This document shows positions 9,984-18,133 of a stretch of DNA of 64,000 nucleotides, piece by piece (the first letter of the stretch is position 1; each line of letters starts with the position of its first letter). The position numbers were made by a program, and so were the translations under genes. The stretch is taken from contig NZ_FNAE01000005.1 in NCBI RefSeq assembly GCF_900101755.1, forward strand, positions 186,001 to 250,000, read 5' to 3'. The notes under the pieces were generated by a model, which was not told the DNA's origin, searched no databases, and saw only the letters and a list, made by a program, of their open reading frames with translations. This DNA comes from Ectopseudomonas alcaliphila. GTDB taxonomy: Bacteria; Pseudomonadota; Gammaproteobacteria; Pseudomonadales; Pseudomonadaceae.

Positions 9984-10870
9984 TGCACAGCCTGCGCTTC
10001 GACGGTACCTTCGCCACCTGGCGCCAGGCCGCGCGCCGTGCCCTGCTGCAGGGTCTGGCGCCGCATCAGTTGCAGTGGCTGGATGAAGAGGCGGCGCCTG
10101 GCCTGTTCGATCAGCCCGCCGAACGCGCGCCGGAGCCCAACGGTCGTCTGCGCGTATCGCCCGAACTGCTGGAGCTGCTGGAGAGCGCCGCACAATACCG
10201 CGGCGACGAGCGCTGGAGCCTGCTCTACCGCGTACTCTGGCGCTTCGTGCAGGGCGAGCGCAGCGCCGTGCTGGCCGGCGACCCCGACGGCAGCGAACTG
10301 CATCGCCGGCTCAAGGCGGTGCGCCGCGAGGCCCATCACCTGCATGCTTTCGTACGTTTTCAGCCGTGCACGGTTGCTGGCGCGCCAGACTTCGTCGCCT
10401 GGTTCGAACCGGCACATGACATTCTCGCCTCGGCCAGCAACCACTTCGCCGAGCGCCTGGGCAAGCACAGCTGGCTGATCGCAACGTCGCGCGATGGCGT
10501 TTACTGGGATGGCCAGCGCCTGCAGCATGAGCACCGCTGCCCGGCGCAATGGCAGGCCTGGGCGCAACAATCCGAGGATGACGGCCAGGCCCTGTGGCGC
10601 GCCTATTACGGCAGCACCTTCAACCCGGCGCGACTCAATCGCACGGTGATGCAGCAGCATCTGCCAACGCGATTCTGGAAGCACCTGCCGGAAGGCCCGC
10701 TGATTCCGCAACTGATGAGCGAAGCACGCGCCGGCGCACAGCGCGACGGCCAGGCACTGGTGCTGGCAGGCAGAAAGGGCAAACGCATCGCCCAGATAAA
10801 CGAAGGGGACGCATCGCGTCCCCCGTCTGGCTGCGTCAGCGGAAGCGACGCCCCGGATCTTCCTCGCTGA
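9983..10870 (+). CDS. DUF4130-type DNA-metabolism protein, partner of the radical SAM protein
   Basis: 295 aa matching the DUF4130/SAM-linked family: FDGTFATWRQAARRAL near the start, the central HLHAFVRFQPC and EPAHDILASASNHFAERL, and RFWKHLPEGPLIPQL near the end. In many bacteria this module is fused to a uracil-DNA glycosylase (UdgX-like) domain; here the protein stops ~40 residues after the family core with no glycosylase domain. ATG 9983 overlaps the upstream stop. The last 35 bases overlap the 3' end of convergent pilU, and a likely pilU terminator (10805-10823) lies inside the reading frame, so the tail may be a recent extension or truncation product. Confidence 0.82.
   Translation: MHSLRFDGTFATWRQAARRALLQGLAPHQLQWLDEEAAPGLFDQPAERAPEPNGRLRVSPELLELLESAAQYRGDERWSLLYRVLWRFVQGERSAVLAGDPDGSELHRRLKAVRREAHHLHAFVRFQPCTVAGAPDFVAWFEPAHDILASASNHFAERLGKHSWLIATSRDGVYWDGQRLQHEHRCPAQWQAWAQQSEDDGQALWRAYYGSTFNPARLNRTVMQQHLPTRFWKHLPEGPLIPQLMSEARAGAQRDGQALVLAGRKGKRIAQINEGDASRPPSGCVSGSDAPDLPR
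10805..10823 (-). terminator. Probable pilU terminator, inside the DUF4130 gene
   Basis: GGGGACGC-ATC-GCGTCCCC, an 8-bp stem, is followed on the minus strand by TTCGTTTATC. The T-run is imperfect, so confidence is moderate. Confidence 0.5.
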
Positions 10871-11981
10871 CCTCCAGCGCCAGACCCTGGGCCATGCTGG
10901 TCAGGTGATCGCCGTCGGTTTCCGAACCGAGCTTGATCATCAGTCGCAGGTCGTTGGCCGAGTCGGCGTAGAGCAGCGCATCTTCGTAGGTGATCTCGCC
11001 CTGGGTGTAGAGGTTGTACAGCGCCTGGTCGAAGGTCTGCATGCCCTGCTCGGTGGAGCGCTTCATCAAACCCTTGAGTTCGTGCACTTCGCCCTTGCGG
11101 ATCAGATCGGCGGCCAACGGGGTGTTGATCAGCACCTCGATCACCGCACGGCGACCCTTGCCATCAGGGGTCGGCACCAGCTGCTGGGCGACGATGGCCT
11201 TGAGGTTGAGCGACAGATCCATCCACACCTGATTCTGCCGGTCGGCCGGGAAGAAGTTGATGATGCGGTCCAGCGCCTGGTTGGCGTTGTTGGCGTGCAG
11301 GGTGGCCAGGCACAGGTGACCGGTTTCGGCGAAGGCCACGGCGTGATCCATGGTCTCGCGGGTCCGTACCTCACCGATCAGGATCACGTCCGGCGCCTGA
11401 CGCAGGGTGTTCTTCAGCGCCACTTCGAACGACTCGGTGTCGATGCCCACCTCACGCTGGGTGACGATGCAGTTCTGGTGCTGGTGGATGTACTCGATGG
11501 GGTCTTCGATGGAGATGATGTGGCCGCTGCTGTTCTTGTTGCGGTAGCCGATCATCGCCGCCAGCGAGGTGGATTTACCGGTACCGGTGGCACCCACGAA
11601 CAACACCAGACCACGCTTGGTCAGCGCCAGCTTCTTGAGAATCTCCGGCAGTTTGAGATCGTCGAGGGTGGGAATATTGGTCTCGATGCGGCGCAGCACC
11701 ATGCCCACCAGGTTGCGCTGGTAGAAGGCACTGACGCGGAAACGACCAATACCACGGGCACTGATGGCGAAGTTGCACTCATGGTTCTCGGCGAAGTCGC
11801 GGCGTTGCGCCTCGTTCATCACGCCCAACACGGTTTCCCGGGTCTGCTCCGGCGACATGGCGTTCTTGGTCACCGGCATGATCTTGCCATTGACCTTCAT
11901 CGACGGCGGTACGCCAGCGGTGATGAACAGATCGGAGCCGCCTTTTTCGACCATCAGGCGCAGTAGTTTTTCGAATTCCAT
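10836..11981 (-). CDS. pilU: Type IV pilus retraction ATPase PilU
   Basis: Accessory retraction motor acting with PilT at the pilus base. 381 aa: N-terminal PAS-like region, Walker A GATGTGKST, Asp box (SIEDPIEYIH), Walker B region DVILIGEVR, His box (FAETGHLCLATLHANNANQALDRI), and the PilU-type C-terminal extension ending EEDPGRRFR. Start at ATG 11981. Downstream of pilT on the same strand with ~90 bases and a REP palindrome between them; the pilTU order is typical of pseudomonads. Confidence 0.97.
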   Translation of the reverse strand: MEFEKLLRLMVEKGGSDLFITAGVPPSMKVNGKIMPVTKNAMSPEQTRETVLGVMNEAQRRDFAENHECNFAISARGIGRFRVSAFYQRNLVGMVLRRIETNIPTLDDLKLPEILKKLALTKRGLVLFVGATGTGKSTSLAAMIGYRNKNSSGHIISIEDPIEYIHQHQNCIVTQREVGIDTESFEVALKNTLRQAPDVILIGEVRTRETMDHAVAFAETGHLCLATLHANNANQALDRIINFFPADRQNQVWMDLSLNLKAIVAQQLVPTPDGKGRRAVIEVLINTPLAADLIRKGEVHELKGLMKRSTEQGMQTFDQALYNLYTQGEITYEDALLYADSANDLRLMIKLGSETDGDHLTSMAQGLALEVSEEDPGRRFR

Positions 11982-12034
11982 CGTCGTTCTCGCAGCTTCG
12001 TGTGCAATGCCGTTCGACAGCCATCTGCCGAATC

Positions 12035-12061
12035 GTAGGAGCGAGCTCTGCTCGCTCCTGC
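12035..12061. repeat. REP-type palindrome between pilT and pilU
   Basis: GTAGGAGCGAGC-TCT-GCTCGCTCCTGC; the GTAGGAGCG start is typical of Pseudomonas REP elements. It sits 8 bases after the pilT stop on the transcript and could stabilise pilT mRNA or reduce pilU expression. Confidence 0.65.
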
Positions 12062-12069
12062 ATCAGTTC

Positions 12070-13104
12070 CTAGAAGTTTTCCGGGCTCTTGGCCTTCTCG
12101 CGCGCACTGTCGCGGCTGACCAGCCCCTTGGACACCAGCGTCTTCAGGCAGGCATCGAGGGTTTGCATGCCCAGGGCGCCCCCCGTCTGGATCGACGAAT
12201 ACATCTGCGCGACCTTGTCCTCACGGATCAGGTTACGGATGGCCGGAGTGCCGATCATGATTTCGTGTGCCGCGACACGACCGCCGCCGATCTTCTTCAG
12301 CAGGGTCTGCGAGATCACCGCCTGCAGCGATTCCGACAGCATCGAACGCACCATCGACTTCTCCTCGGCCGGGAACACGTCGACCACGCGGTCGATGGTT
12401 TTGGCGGCGGAGGTGGTGTGCAGGGTGCCGAATACCAGGTGGCCGGTTTCCGCGGCGGTCAGCGCCAGGCGGATGGTCTCCAGGTCACGCATCTCACCCA
12501 CCAGAATGATGTCCGGGTCTTCGCGCAGGGCCGAACGCAGGGCTTCGGAGAAGCCATGGGTGTCGCGGTGCACCTCACGCTGGTTGACCAGGCACTTCTT
12601 CGATTCGTGGACGAATTCGATAGGGTCTTCGATGGTGAGAATATGGTGGTACTTGTTGCTGTTGAGGTAGTCGAGCATCGCCGCCAGGGTGGTCGACTTG
12701 CCCGAACCGGTGGGGCCGGTGACCAGCACCAGGCCGCGCGGCACGTCGGTGATCTTGCGGAACACCTCGCCCATGCCCAGGTCTTCCATGGTCAGCACCT
12801 TGGACGGAATGGTACGGAACACCGCACCAGCGCCACGGTTCTGATTGAAGGCGTTGACCCGGAAACGCGCCACGCCCGGCACTTCGAAGGAGAAGTCGGT
12901 CTCGAGGAACTCTTCGAAGTCCTTACGCTGCTTGTCATTCATGATGTCGTAGATCAGCGCGTGTACCTGCTTGTGATCCAGCGGCGGCAGGTTGATGCGG
13001 CGTACATCGCCGTCGACGCGGATCATCGGCGGCAGACCCGCCGAGAGGTGCAAATCCGACGCGCCTTGCTTGGCGCTGAAGGCGAGCAGCTCAGTGATAT
13101 CCAT
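12070..13104 (-). CDS. pilT: Type IV pilus twitching motility ATPase PilT
   Basis: Hexameric ATPase that depolymerises type IV pili. 344 aa, the length I expect for P. aeruginosa PilT: MDITELLAFSAKQGASDLHL start, Walker A GPTGSGKST, Asp box TIEDPIEF, Walker B DIILVGEMRD, His box TAAETGHLVFGTLHT, and C-terminal retraction motif AIRNLIRE. I chose ATG 13104; an upstream in-frame start adds only MGSP. Divergent from yggS with a family-A repeat element between them. Confidence 0.98.
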   Translation of the reverse strand: MDITELLAFSAKQGASDLHLSAGLPPMIRVDGDVRRINLPPLDHKQVHALIYDIMNDKQRKDFEEFLETDFSFEVPGVARFRVNAFNQNRGAGAVFRTIPSKVLTMEDLGMGEVFRKITDVPRGLVLVTGPTGSGKSTTLAAMLDYLNSNKYHHILTIEDPIEFVHESKKCLVNQREVHRDTHGFSEALRSALREDPDIILVGEMRDLETIRLALTAAETGHLVFGTLHTTSAAKTIDRVVDVFPAEEKSMVRSMLSESLQAVISQTLLKKIGGGRVAAHEIMIGTPAIRNLIREDKVAQMYSSIQTGGALGMQTLDACLKTLVSKGLVSRDSAREKAKSPENF

Positions 13105-13147
13105 GGGACTCCCCAATTACAAGCAAGCAGGTAGAATGCCGCAAACC

Positions 13148-13294
13148 CTGAGAGGTGTTTACAAAGCAGCGAGCGAAGGTCAGGCAAGGCGAAGTCAGAC
13201 GAAAAAGCGCAGTGTACGAGCTGTACATGAGCATTTTGAGGGTGACTTCGACGCAGCATGGCCAAGCGCAGCAATTTGTAGACGCCCTCTCTAG
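13148..13294. repeat. ~147-bp inverted-repeat element, family A, copy 1 (pilT/yggS)
   Basis: Terminal arms CTGAGAGGTGTTTACAAA and TTTGTAGACGCCCTCTC are near-complementary. Inside are a second stem (GAAGTCA / TGACTTC) and a core GTGTACGAGCTGTACATGAG. Overall layout and many positions (CAAGGC, ACGA, ATGAGCATT, ACGCAGCA, GCGCAGCA) match copies at 15451-15598 and 33836-33983, though the stems differ in sequence while staying paired. Confidence 0.8.
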
Positions 13295-13320
13295 AGGTAG
13301 GGCTTTATAGAGCGCAATTA

Positions 13321-14013
13321 ATGTCCACGATAGCAGAGAATATTGCAAAGGTCGGAGCGCGCATCCGTGAGGCGGCGCAAGCCTCGCAGCACAATTTGGC
13401 GGATATCGGCCTGCTCGCGGTGAGCAAGACCAAACCAGCAGCGGCCATTCGCGAAGCCCACGCTGCAGGCCTTCGCGATTTTGGCGAGAACTACCTGCAA
13501 GAAGCGCTGGAAAAACAGGCCGAACTGGACGATCTGCCCTTGATCTGGCACTTCATCGGCCCCATTCAATCGAACAAGACCCGGCCAATCGCCGAGCATT
13601 TCGACTGGGTACATTCGGTGGATCGCCTGAAAATCGCCCAACGCCTCTCCGAGCAGCGCCCCGCACACCTGCCGCCGCTGAATATCTGCCTGCAGGTCAA
13701 CGTCAGCGCTGAGGACAGCAAATCCGGCTGCAGCCCCGAAGAGCTGGCAGAGCTGGCCAAGGCCGTCGCCGCCCTGCCCAACCTGCGCCTGCGCGGGCTG
13801 ATGGCGATTCCCGAACCCACCGACGATGTCGCCGCGCAACATGCCGCCTTCGCCCACTTGCGCCAATTGCGTGATGACCTGGCGCTGGACCTCGATACCC
13901 TGTCCATGGGCATGAGCCATGACCTGGAGGCTGCCATCGCCGAAGGCGCCACCTGGGTACGGATCGGCACCGCCCTGTTCGGCGCCCGCGATTACGGCCA
14001 GCCCACACACTGA
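13321..14013 (+). CDS. yggS: YggS/PLPBP family pyridoxal-phosphate homeostasis protein
   Basis: 230 aa PLP-binding fold type III barrel without a known catalytic activity; it buffers PLP and affects amino-acid pools. Landmarks: the PLP-lysine region LLAVSKTKP, RDFGENYLQEA, WHFIGPIQSNK, QVNVSAEDSKSG, GLMAIP, and MGMSHDLEAAIAEG with the phosphate-binding RIGTALFG near the end. First gene of the yggS-proC-yggT run, 17 bases before proC, the arrangement seen widely in gamma-proteobacteria. Confidence 0.95.
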   Translation: MSTIAENIAKVGARIREAAQASQHNLADIGLLAVSKTKPAAAIREAHAAGLRDFGENYLQEALEKQAELDDLPLIWHFIGPIQSNKTRPIAEHFDWVHSVDRLKIAQRLSEQRPAHLPPLNICLQVNVSAEDSKSGCSPEELAELAKAVAALPNLRLRGLMAIPEPTDDVAAQHAAFAHLRQLRDDLALDLDTLSMGMSHDLEAAIAEGATWVRIGTALFGARDYGQPTH

Positions 14014-14030
14014 ATGAAGGAACTCCCGTA

Positions 14031-14849
14031 ATGAGCAACCCGATCATCACCTTCGTCGGCGCCGGCAACATGGCCGCCAGCCTGATTGGCGGCCTGCGTG
14101 CGCAGGGCGTGCCGGCCAGCGCCATCCGCGCCAGCGAGCCCGGCAGCGAACAACGCAATCGCCTGCAGCGGGAACACGGCATCGCCACCTTTTCGGATAA
14201 TGCCGAAGCGATCAAAGGCGCCGACCTGATCGTGCTGGCAGTCAAGCCGCAGATCATGAAGGCGGTATGCCTGGATCTCGCCGCGCACCTGGCCTCCAAT
14301 CAAGTGATCATCTCCATCGCCGCCGGCATCAGCTGCGCCAGCCTGGAAAGCTGGCTGGGCGAGCGTCCCGTCGTACGCTGCATGCCCAATACGCCGGCAC
14401 TGCTGCGCCAGGGTGTATCCGGCCTGTTCGCCAACCCGCGCGTCAGCGCCGAGCAGAAAGCCCAGGCCGAGCAGGTACTGAGCGCCGTCGGTCTGGCCCT
14501 GTGGCTGGATAACGAAGCGCAAATCGATGCTGTCACTGCCGTATCCGGCAGCGGCCCGGCCTATTTCTTCCTGCTGATCGAGGCGATGACCGAGGCTGGC
14601 GAGCAGCTTGGCCTGCCGCGCGAAACTGCTGCACGCCTGAGCATCCAGACCGCGCTGGGTGCAGCGCGCATGGCCAGCGAGAGCGACGTCGACGCCAGTG
14701 AGCTGCGTCGCCGCGTCACCTCGCCGAACGGCACCACCGAAGCGGCAATCAACACCTTCCAGGCCGGCGGCTTCGAAGCGCTGGTACAACAGGCACTGAA
14801 TGCCGCCGCCAATCGCTCGGCCGAACTCGCCGAACAACTGGGCCAATAA
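14031..14849 (+). CDS. proC: Pyrroline-5-carboxylate reductase
   Basis: Last step of proline synthesis, NAD(P)H-dependent reduction of pyrroline-5-carboxylate. 272 aa: N-terminal Rossmann motif FVGAGNMAASLIGGL, LAVKPQIM, SIAAGIS, RCMPNTPALLRQGVSGL, and the C-terminal dimerisation domain with AVSGSGPAYFF and TSPNGTTEAAI (the family signature). The preceding GGAACTCCCGTA offers a weak ribosome site. Only 11 bases separate it from yggT. Confidence 0.97.
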   Translation: MSNPIITFVGAGNMAASLIGGLRAQGVPASAIRASEPGSEQRNRLQREHGIATFSDNAEAIKGADLIVLAVKPQIMKAVCLDLAAHLASNQVIISIAAGISCASLESWLGERPVVRCMPNTPALLRQGVSGLFANPRVSAEQKAQAEQVLSAVGLALWLDNEAQIDAVTAVSGSGPAYFFLLIEAMTEAGEQLGLPRETAARLSIQTALGAARMASESDVDASELRRRVTSPNGTTEAAINTFQAGGFEALVQQALNAAANRSAELAEQLGQ

Positions 14850-14860
14850 AGGAAGCACAC

Positions 14861-15454
14861 ATGTCCGGACTCATCGAAGCCCTGATCTACATCATTCAGA
14901 CCCTCGGCAGCCTGTACCTGCTGATCGTCCTGCTGCGTTTCATCCTGCAACTGGTACGCGCGGACTTCTACAACCCGCTGAGCCAGTTCATCGTCAAGGC
15001 CACGCAGCCGCTGGTGACGCCCCTGCGGCGGATCATCCCCGGTTTCGCCGGGCTCGATCTGGCCTCGCTGGTCCTGGCCATTCTGGTGCAACTGCTGCTG
15101 ATGGTGGTGACCCTGACCCTGATGGGCTACAACGTCGGCGGCTTCATCCTGCAACTGCTGGTGTGGTCACTGATCGGCGTGACCTCGCTGTTTCTCAAGG
15201 TATTCTTCTTCGCCCTGATCATCAGCGTGATCCTCTCCTGGGTCGCCCCGGGCAGCTACAACCCGGGCGCGCAGCTGGTGAATCAGATCTGCGAACCGCT
15301 GCTGGCGCCGTTCCGCAAGCTGCTGCCGAACCTCGGCGGCCTGGATATTTCGCCGATCTTCGCCTTCATCACCATCAATCTGATCGATCGCTTCGTGATT
15401 GGCGGCCTGGCCGCTTCCACCGGCCTGCCACCGATGCTCAGCCCCTTCCTCTGA
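14861..15454 (+). CDS. yggT: YggT family integral membrane protein
   Basis: 197 aa with two YggT repeats, each a pair of hydrophobic helices around a conserved amphipathic stretch: LLRFILQLVRADFYNPLSQF..KATQPLVTPLRRIIPG and ISVILSWVAPGSYNPGAQLV..CEPLLAPFRKLLPNLGG. Inner membrane; linked to osmotic/ion stress in enterics but the mechanism is unknown. Its stop codon lies inside the left end of a family-A repeat element. Confidence 0.93.
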   Translation: MSGLIEALIYIIQTLGSLYLLIVLLRFILQLVRADFYNPLSQFIVKATQPLVTPLRRIIPGFAGLDLASLVLAILVQLLLMVVTLTLMGYNVGGFILQLLVWSLIGVTSLFLKVFFFALIISVILSWVAPGSYNPGAQLVNQICEPLLAPFRKLLPNLGGLDISPIFAFITINLIDRFVIGGLAASTGLPPMLSPFL

Positions 15455-15598
15455 GAGCCTGTTCAAAGGCTCGCGAGCTAGCGCTATGCAAGGCAAAAAC
15501 AGGCGAGGAAGCGGAGTTTACGAATGATAAATGAGCATTCCGAGCCTGTTTTTAACGCAGCAAAGCCGACGCGCAGCAAACTTTGAGCAGGTTCTCGG
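15451..15598. repeat. 148-bp inverted-repeat element, family A, copy 2 (yggT/yggU)
   Basis: Arms CTGAGAGCCTGTTCAAAG / CTTTGAGCAGGTTCTC; inner stem AAAAACAGG / CCTGTTTTT; core GTTTACGAATGATAAATGAG. Same length as the copy at 33836 and more than 80% identical to it outside the stems. It fills the entire gap between the yggT stop and the yggU start, so the yggU ribosome-binding region (GAGCAGGTTCTCGGC) comes from the element itself. Confidence 0.88.
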
Positions 15599-15599
15599 C

Positions 15600-15890
15600 A
15601 TGAGCTTCTACCGCTGGGACGGCGAGGACCTGATCCTCGACTGCCACCTGCAGCCCAAGGCGAGCAAGGACGAGTTCGCCGGGCTGCATGGTGATCGATT
15701 GAAGATCCGCCTTACCGCCCCACCGGTCGAGGGCAAGGCCAATGCCCATCTGCTGGCCTTTCTGGCCAAGGCTTTTGGCGTGGCCAAGAGTCAGGTGAGC
15801 CTGGAAAGCGGCGAACTCAATCGACACAAGCGCCTGCGCATCCGCGCACCACGTATGCTGCCAGCGATTCCCGGGTTGCAGTGCGCCTGA
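15600..15890 (+). CDS. yggU: YggU/DUF167 family protein
   Basis: 96 aa small soluble protein of the DUF167 family: [62 protein letters not shown]. Function unknown. I start it at ATG 15600 ([10 protein letters not shown]), the family N-terminus; the open frame extends upstream through the repeat but that part is not protein-like. The insertion may have altered its translation. Confidence 0.88.
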   Translation: MSFYRWDGEDLILDCHLQPKASKDEFAGLHGDRLKIRLTAPPVEGKANAHLLAFLAKAFGVAKSQVSLESGELNRHKRLRIRAPRMLPAIPGLQCA

Positions 15891-16071
15891 TGACCATTCA
15901 GCCGCCATACCCGACCATAAGGCGGTACTGTGCAAGCAGCCAATTGACGGCCGCCTCGTACCTCGCATAATGCAGGTTATTCCCGCAAATGCCGTGCTTC
16001 CTGGCGGCAAAGCCAACTGAACTGTCACGCAGCCCCAGCAAGTGGATGAACTTGCCGAGAGGAGAGCCAGG

Positions 16072-18048
16072 ATGAGCATGGAACGTCTCAGCCAGCAGGT
16101 TGACGCTTACGTCGCCTGGAAGCGCGAGCTGATGCGCGAGATCACGCGTTATCGCAGCTGGCTGGAGCACAACCGGCTCAACTCCGAAGCGGTTCAGGCC
16201 AAGCTCGAACGCGCCCTGAAGATCCTGCGCACCGACCACATCACCCTGGCGTTCGTCGGCGAGTTCTCGCGCGGCAAGACCGAACTGATCAACAGCCTGT
16301 TCTTTTCCGAGTACGGCCAGCGCATGCTGCCCTCGCATGCCGGGCGCACCACCATGTGCCCCACCGAGCTGTTCTTCGATCCACGTTCGGAACGCCCCTA
16401 CATTCGCCTGCTGCCCATCGAGACACGTACGGCCTCGGCCAGCGTCGCGCAGTTCAAGCGTATTCCCCGACACTGGGTGAACATCCCGCTGGACACCAGC
16501 GACCCGGCCAACATGGCCCTGGCCTTCAGCCAGGTGGCCAAGACCAAACCCATGCCAGTAGAGCAGGCGATCCAGCTCGGCTTCCACCCGGACATGCTCG
16601 AAGGCACCGGCAAGCGCGGTCAGGTACTGGTACCGGCCTGGCGCCATGCGATGGTCAACTTCGACCATCCGCTGCTGCGCCAGGGCCTGCGCATTCTCGA
16701 CACCCCCGGGCTCAACGCCCTGGGCAGCGAGCCGGAGCTGACCCTGTCGATGTTGCCCAACGCCCAGGCGATCATCTTCCTGCTCGCCGCAGATACCGGC
16801 GTCACCGCCAGCGACATGAGCATCTGGCAGCAGCACATTCGTCAGCTCGACGAAGACACCCAGACCAGCCTGTTCGCCGTGCTGAACAAGATCGACGTGC
16901 TGTGGGACGACCTGGCCGGCGAGACCTTCGTACAGAACGCCATCGGCCAGATCCAGAGCGCCACCGCCAAACAGCTGGGCATCGCCAAGCAGGACGTACT
17001 GCCACTGTCGGCCAAGCAGGCGTTACTGGCCAAGGTGCGCAAGGACGAGGAACTGCTGGCACGCAGTCAGATGGCCGATCTGGAGAACCTGCTATGCGAA
17101 CGCATCGTCGCGCAGAAGGAACGCCTGATCGAAGATAACGTGGTGCGCCAGGTCCTGGCCCTGCTCAACAACAGTCAGCACGTGCTCAGCCTGCGCCTGG
17201 AGAAAGTCAGCGAACAGCTGGCCCTGCTCGGCAGCCATCAGCAGGACAACGGCCAGCTGCTGTTCGAGCTGACCGCCAAGACCAAGGAAGACCACAGCCT
17301 GCACCACAAGCGCCTGCTCGGTCTGAAGACCAACCAGCGCCTGCTGCAGCGCCAGGGCCAGCTGCTGCGCCACGCCGCGCGCGCCGAACGCCTGGAAGAA
17401 CACCTGAGCGAGGTGCGCCGCAATCTGACCGGCAGCTGGACCACCCTGGGCATCAACCAGGCCATCCTGCATTTCTTCCGCGCCGTCGAGCAGGACCTGC
17501 ATAACCTGCAACACGAAGCCGACATGGCCAACAAGATGGTCGCTGCCATTTATCGCCGGCATAACGAAGACAACCCACTGGGCGGTGTCGACGCGCCGCA
17601 GTTCAAGATCCAGCGCTACCTGCGCGAGCTGAAGAAGCTGCAGGACAAGGGCGATCAGTTCCGCCTGCATGTGAAAACATTGCTCACCGAACAACGCAGC
17701 CTGACCCGGCGCTTCTTCGCCACCCTGGCCCAGGAAGTGATTGGCCTGCACCAGCGCCTGCGCCTGGATGCCGAGCAATGGGCCGCCGATGCGCTGATGC
17801 CGCTGATGCAACACACCCTGGAACACAAGCAGATGCTGGAAAGCCACATGCTGCGCCTCAAAGCACTGGCTCAGGAAACCCAGCAGACGCGCAAACGCAG
17901 CCTGCAACTGGCGCGCTACCAGGAAGAGCTGGAGCAGCAACTGGCCCAGGCCAGCGACATGCTGCGCGTGCTGCGCCGCCCGGCACCGGTGCAGCGCCAG
18001 GGCAAGGTGGTCAGCCTGCCGACAGCGGCGCGCCCGCAAAGCCTGTAG
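16072..18048 (+). CDS. Dynamin-like GTPase
   Basis: 658 aa. N-terminal GTPase: P-loop GEFSRGKTELINSL (~61-74), a switch/G2 threonine in HAGRTTMCPTEL, G3 LDTPGLNALG, G4 LNKID. The rest (~330-640) is predominantly helical and Gln/Leu/Glu-rich, resembling the coiled trunk of bacterial dynamin-like proteins. I see no clear membrane helix, so membrane association would be through an amphipathic tip. ATG 16072 is preceded by GAGGAGAGCC. It lies between yggU and metX in an otherwise conserved housekeeping run. Role unknown; candidates are membrane remodelling or phage/stress protection. A LeoA-type protein is an alternative. Confidence 0.8.
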   Translation: MSMERLSQQVDAYVAWKRELMREITRYRSWLEHNRLNSEAVQAKLERALKILRTDHITLAFVGEFSRGKTELINSLFFSEYGQRMLPSHAGRTTMCPTELFFDPRSERPYIRLLPIETRTASASVAQFKRIPRHWVNIPLDTSDPANMALAFSQVAKTKPMPVEQAIQLGFHPDMLEGTGKRGQVLVPAWRHAMVNFDHPLLRQGLRILDTPGLNALGSEPELTLSMLPNAQAIIFLLAADTGVTASDMSIWQQHIRQLDEDTQTSLFAVLNKIDVLWDDLAGETFVQNAIGQIQSATAKQLGIAKQDVLPLSAKQALLAKVRKDEELLARSQMADLENLLCERIVAQKERLIEDNVVRQVLALLNNSQHVLSLRLEKVSEQLALLGSHQQDNGQLLFELTAKTKEDHSLHHKRLLGLKTNQRLLQRQGQLLRHAARAERLEEHLSEVRRNLTGSWTTLGINQAILHFFRAVEQDLHNLQHEADMANKMVAAIYRRHNEDNPLGGVDAPQFKIQRYLRELKKLQDKGDQFRLHVKTLLTEQRSLTRRFFATLAQEVIGLHQRLRLDAEQWAADALMPLMQHTLEHKQMLESHMLRLKALAQETQQTRKRSLQLARYQEELEQQLAQASDMLRVLRRPAPVQRQGKVVSLPTAARPQSL

Positions 18049-18071
18049 AGCGGAGCGGGCGCCCAGCTCGC

Positions 18072-18100
18072 TTGCCGCTCGGGTCGGTGCTCTTTAGACT
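18072..18100 (+). promoter_or_regulatory. Possible sigma-70 promoter before metX
   Basis: TTGCCG and TAGACT are separated by exactly 17 bases, ending 33 bases before the metX ATG. Both hexamers are imperfect. No SAM riboswitch is recognisable in this gap. Confidence 0.35.
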
Positions 18101-18133
18101 GGCGCCCTCCTCCGATTCATTAGCGGCGCCTCA

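Noticed and set aside
13141..13320. Small open frames in the pilT-yggS gap
   Set aside because: They overlap the family-A inverted repeat and have no ribosome site or motif.
18049..18133. Possible SAM riboswitch before metX
   Set aside because: The gap is 85 bases, mostly promoter-like, and shows none of the conserved SAM-I or SAM-II sequence blocks that I know.
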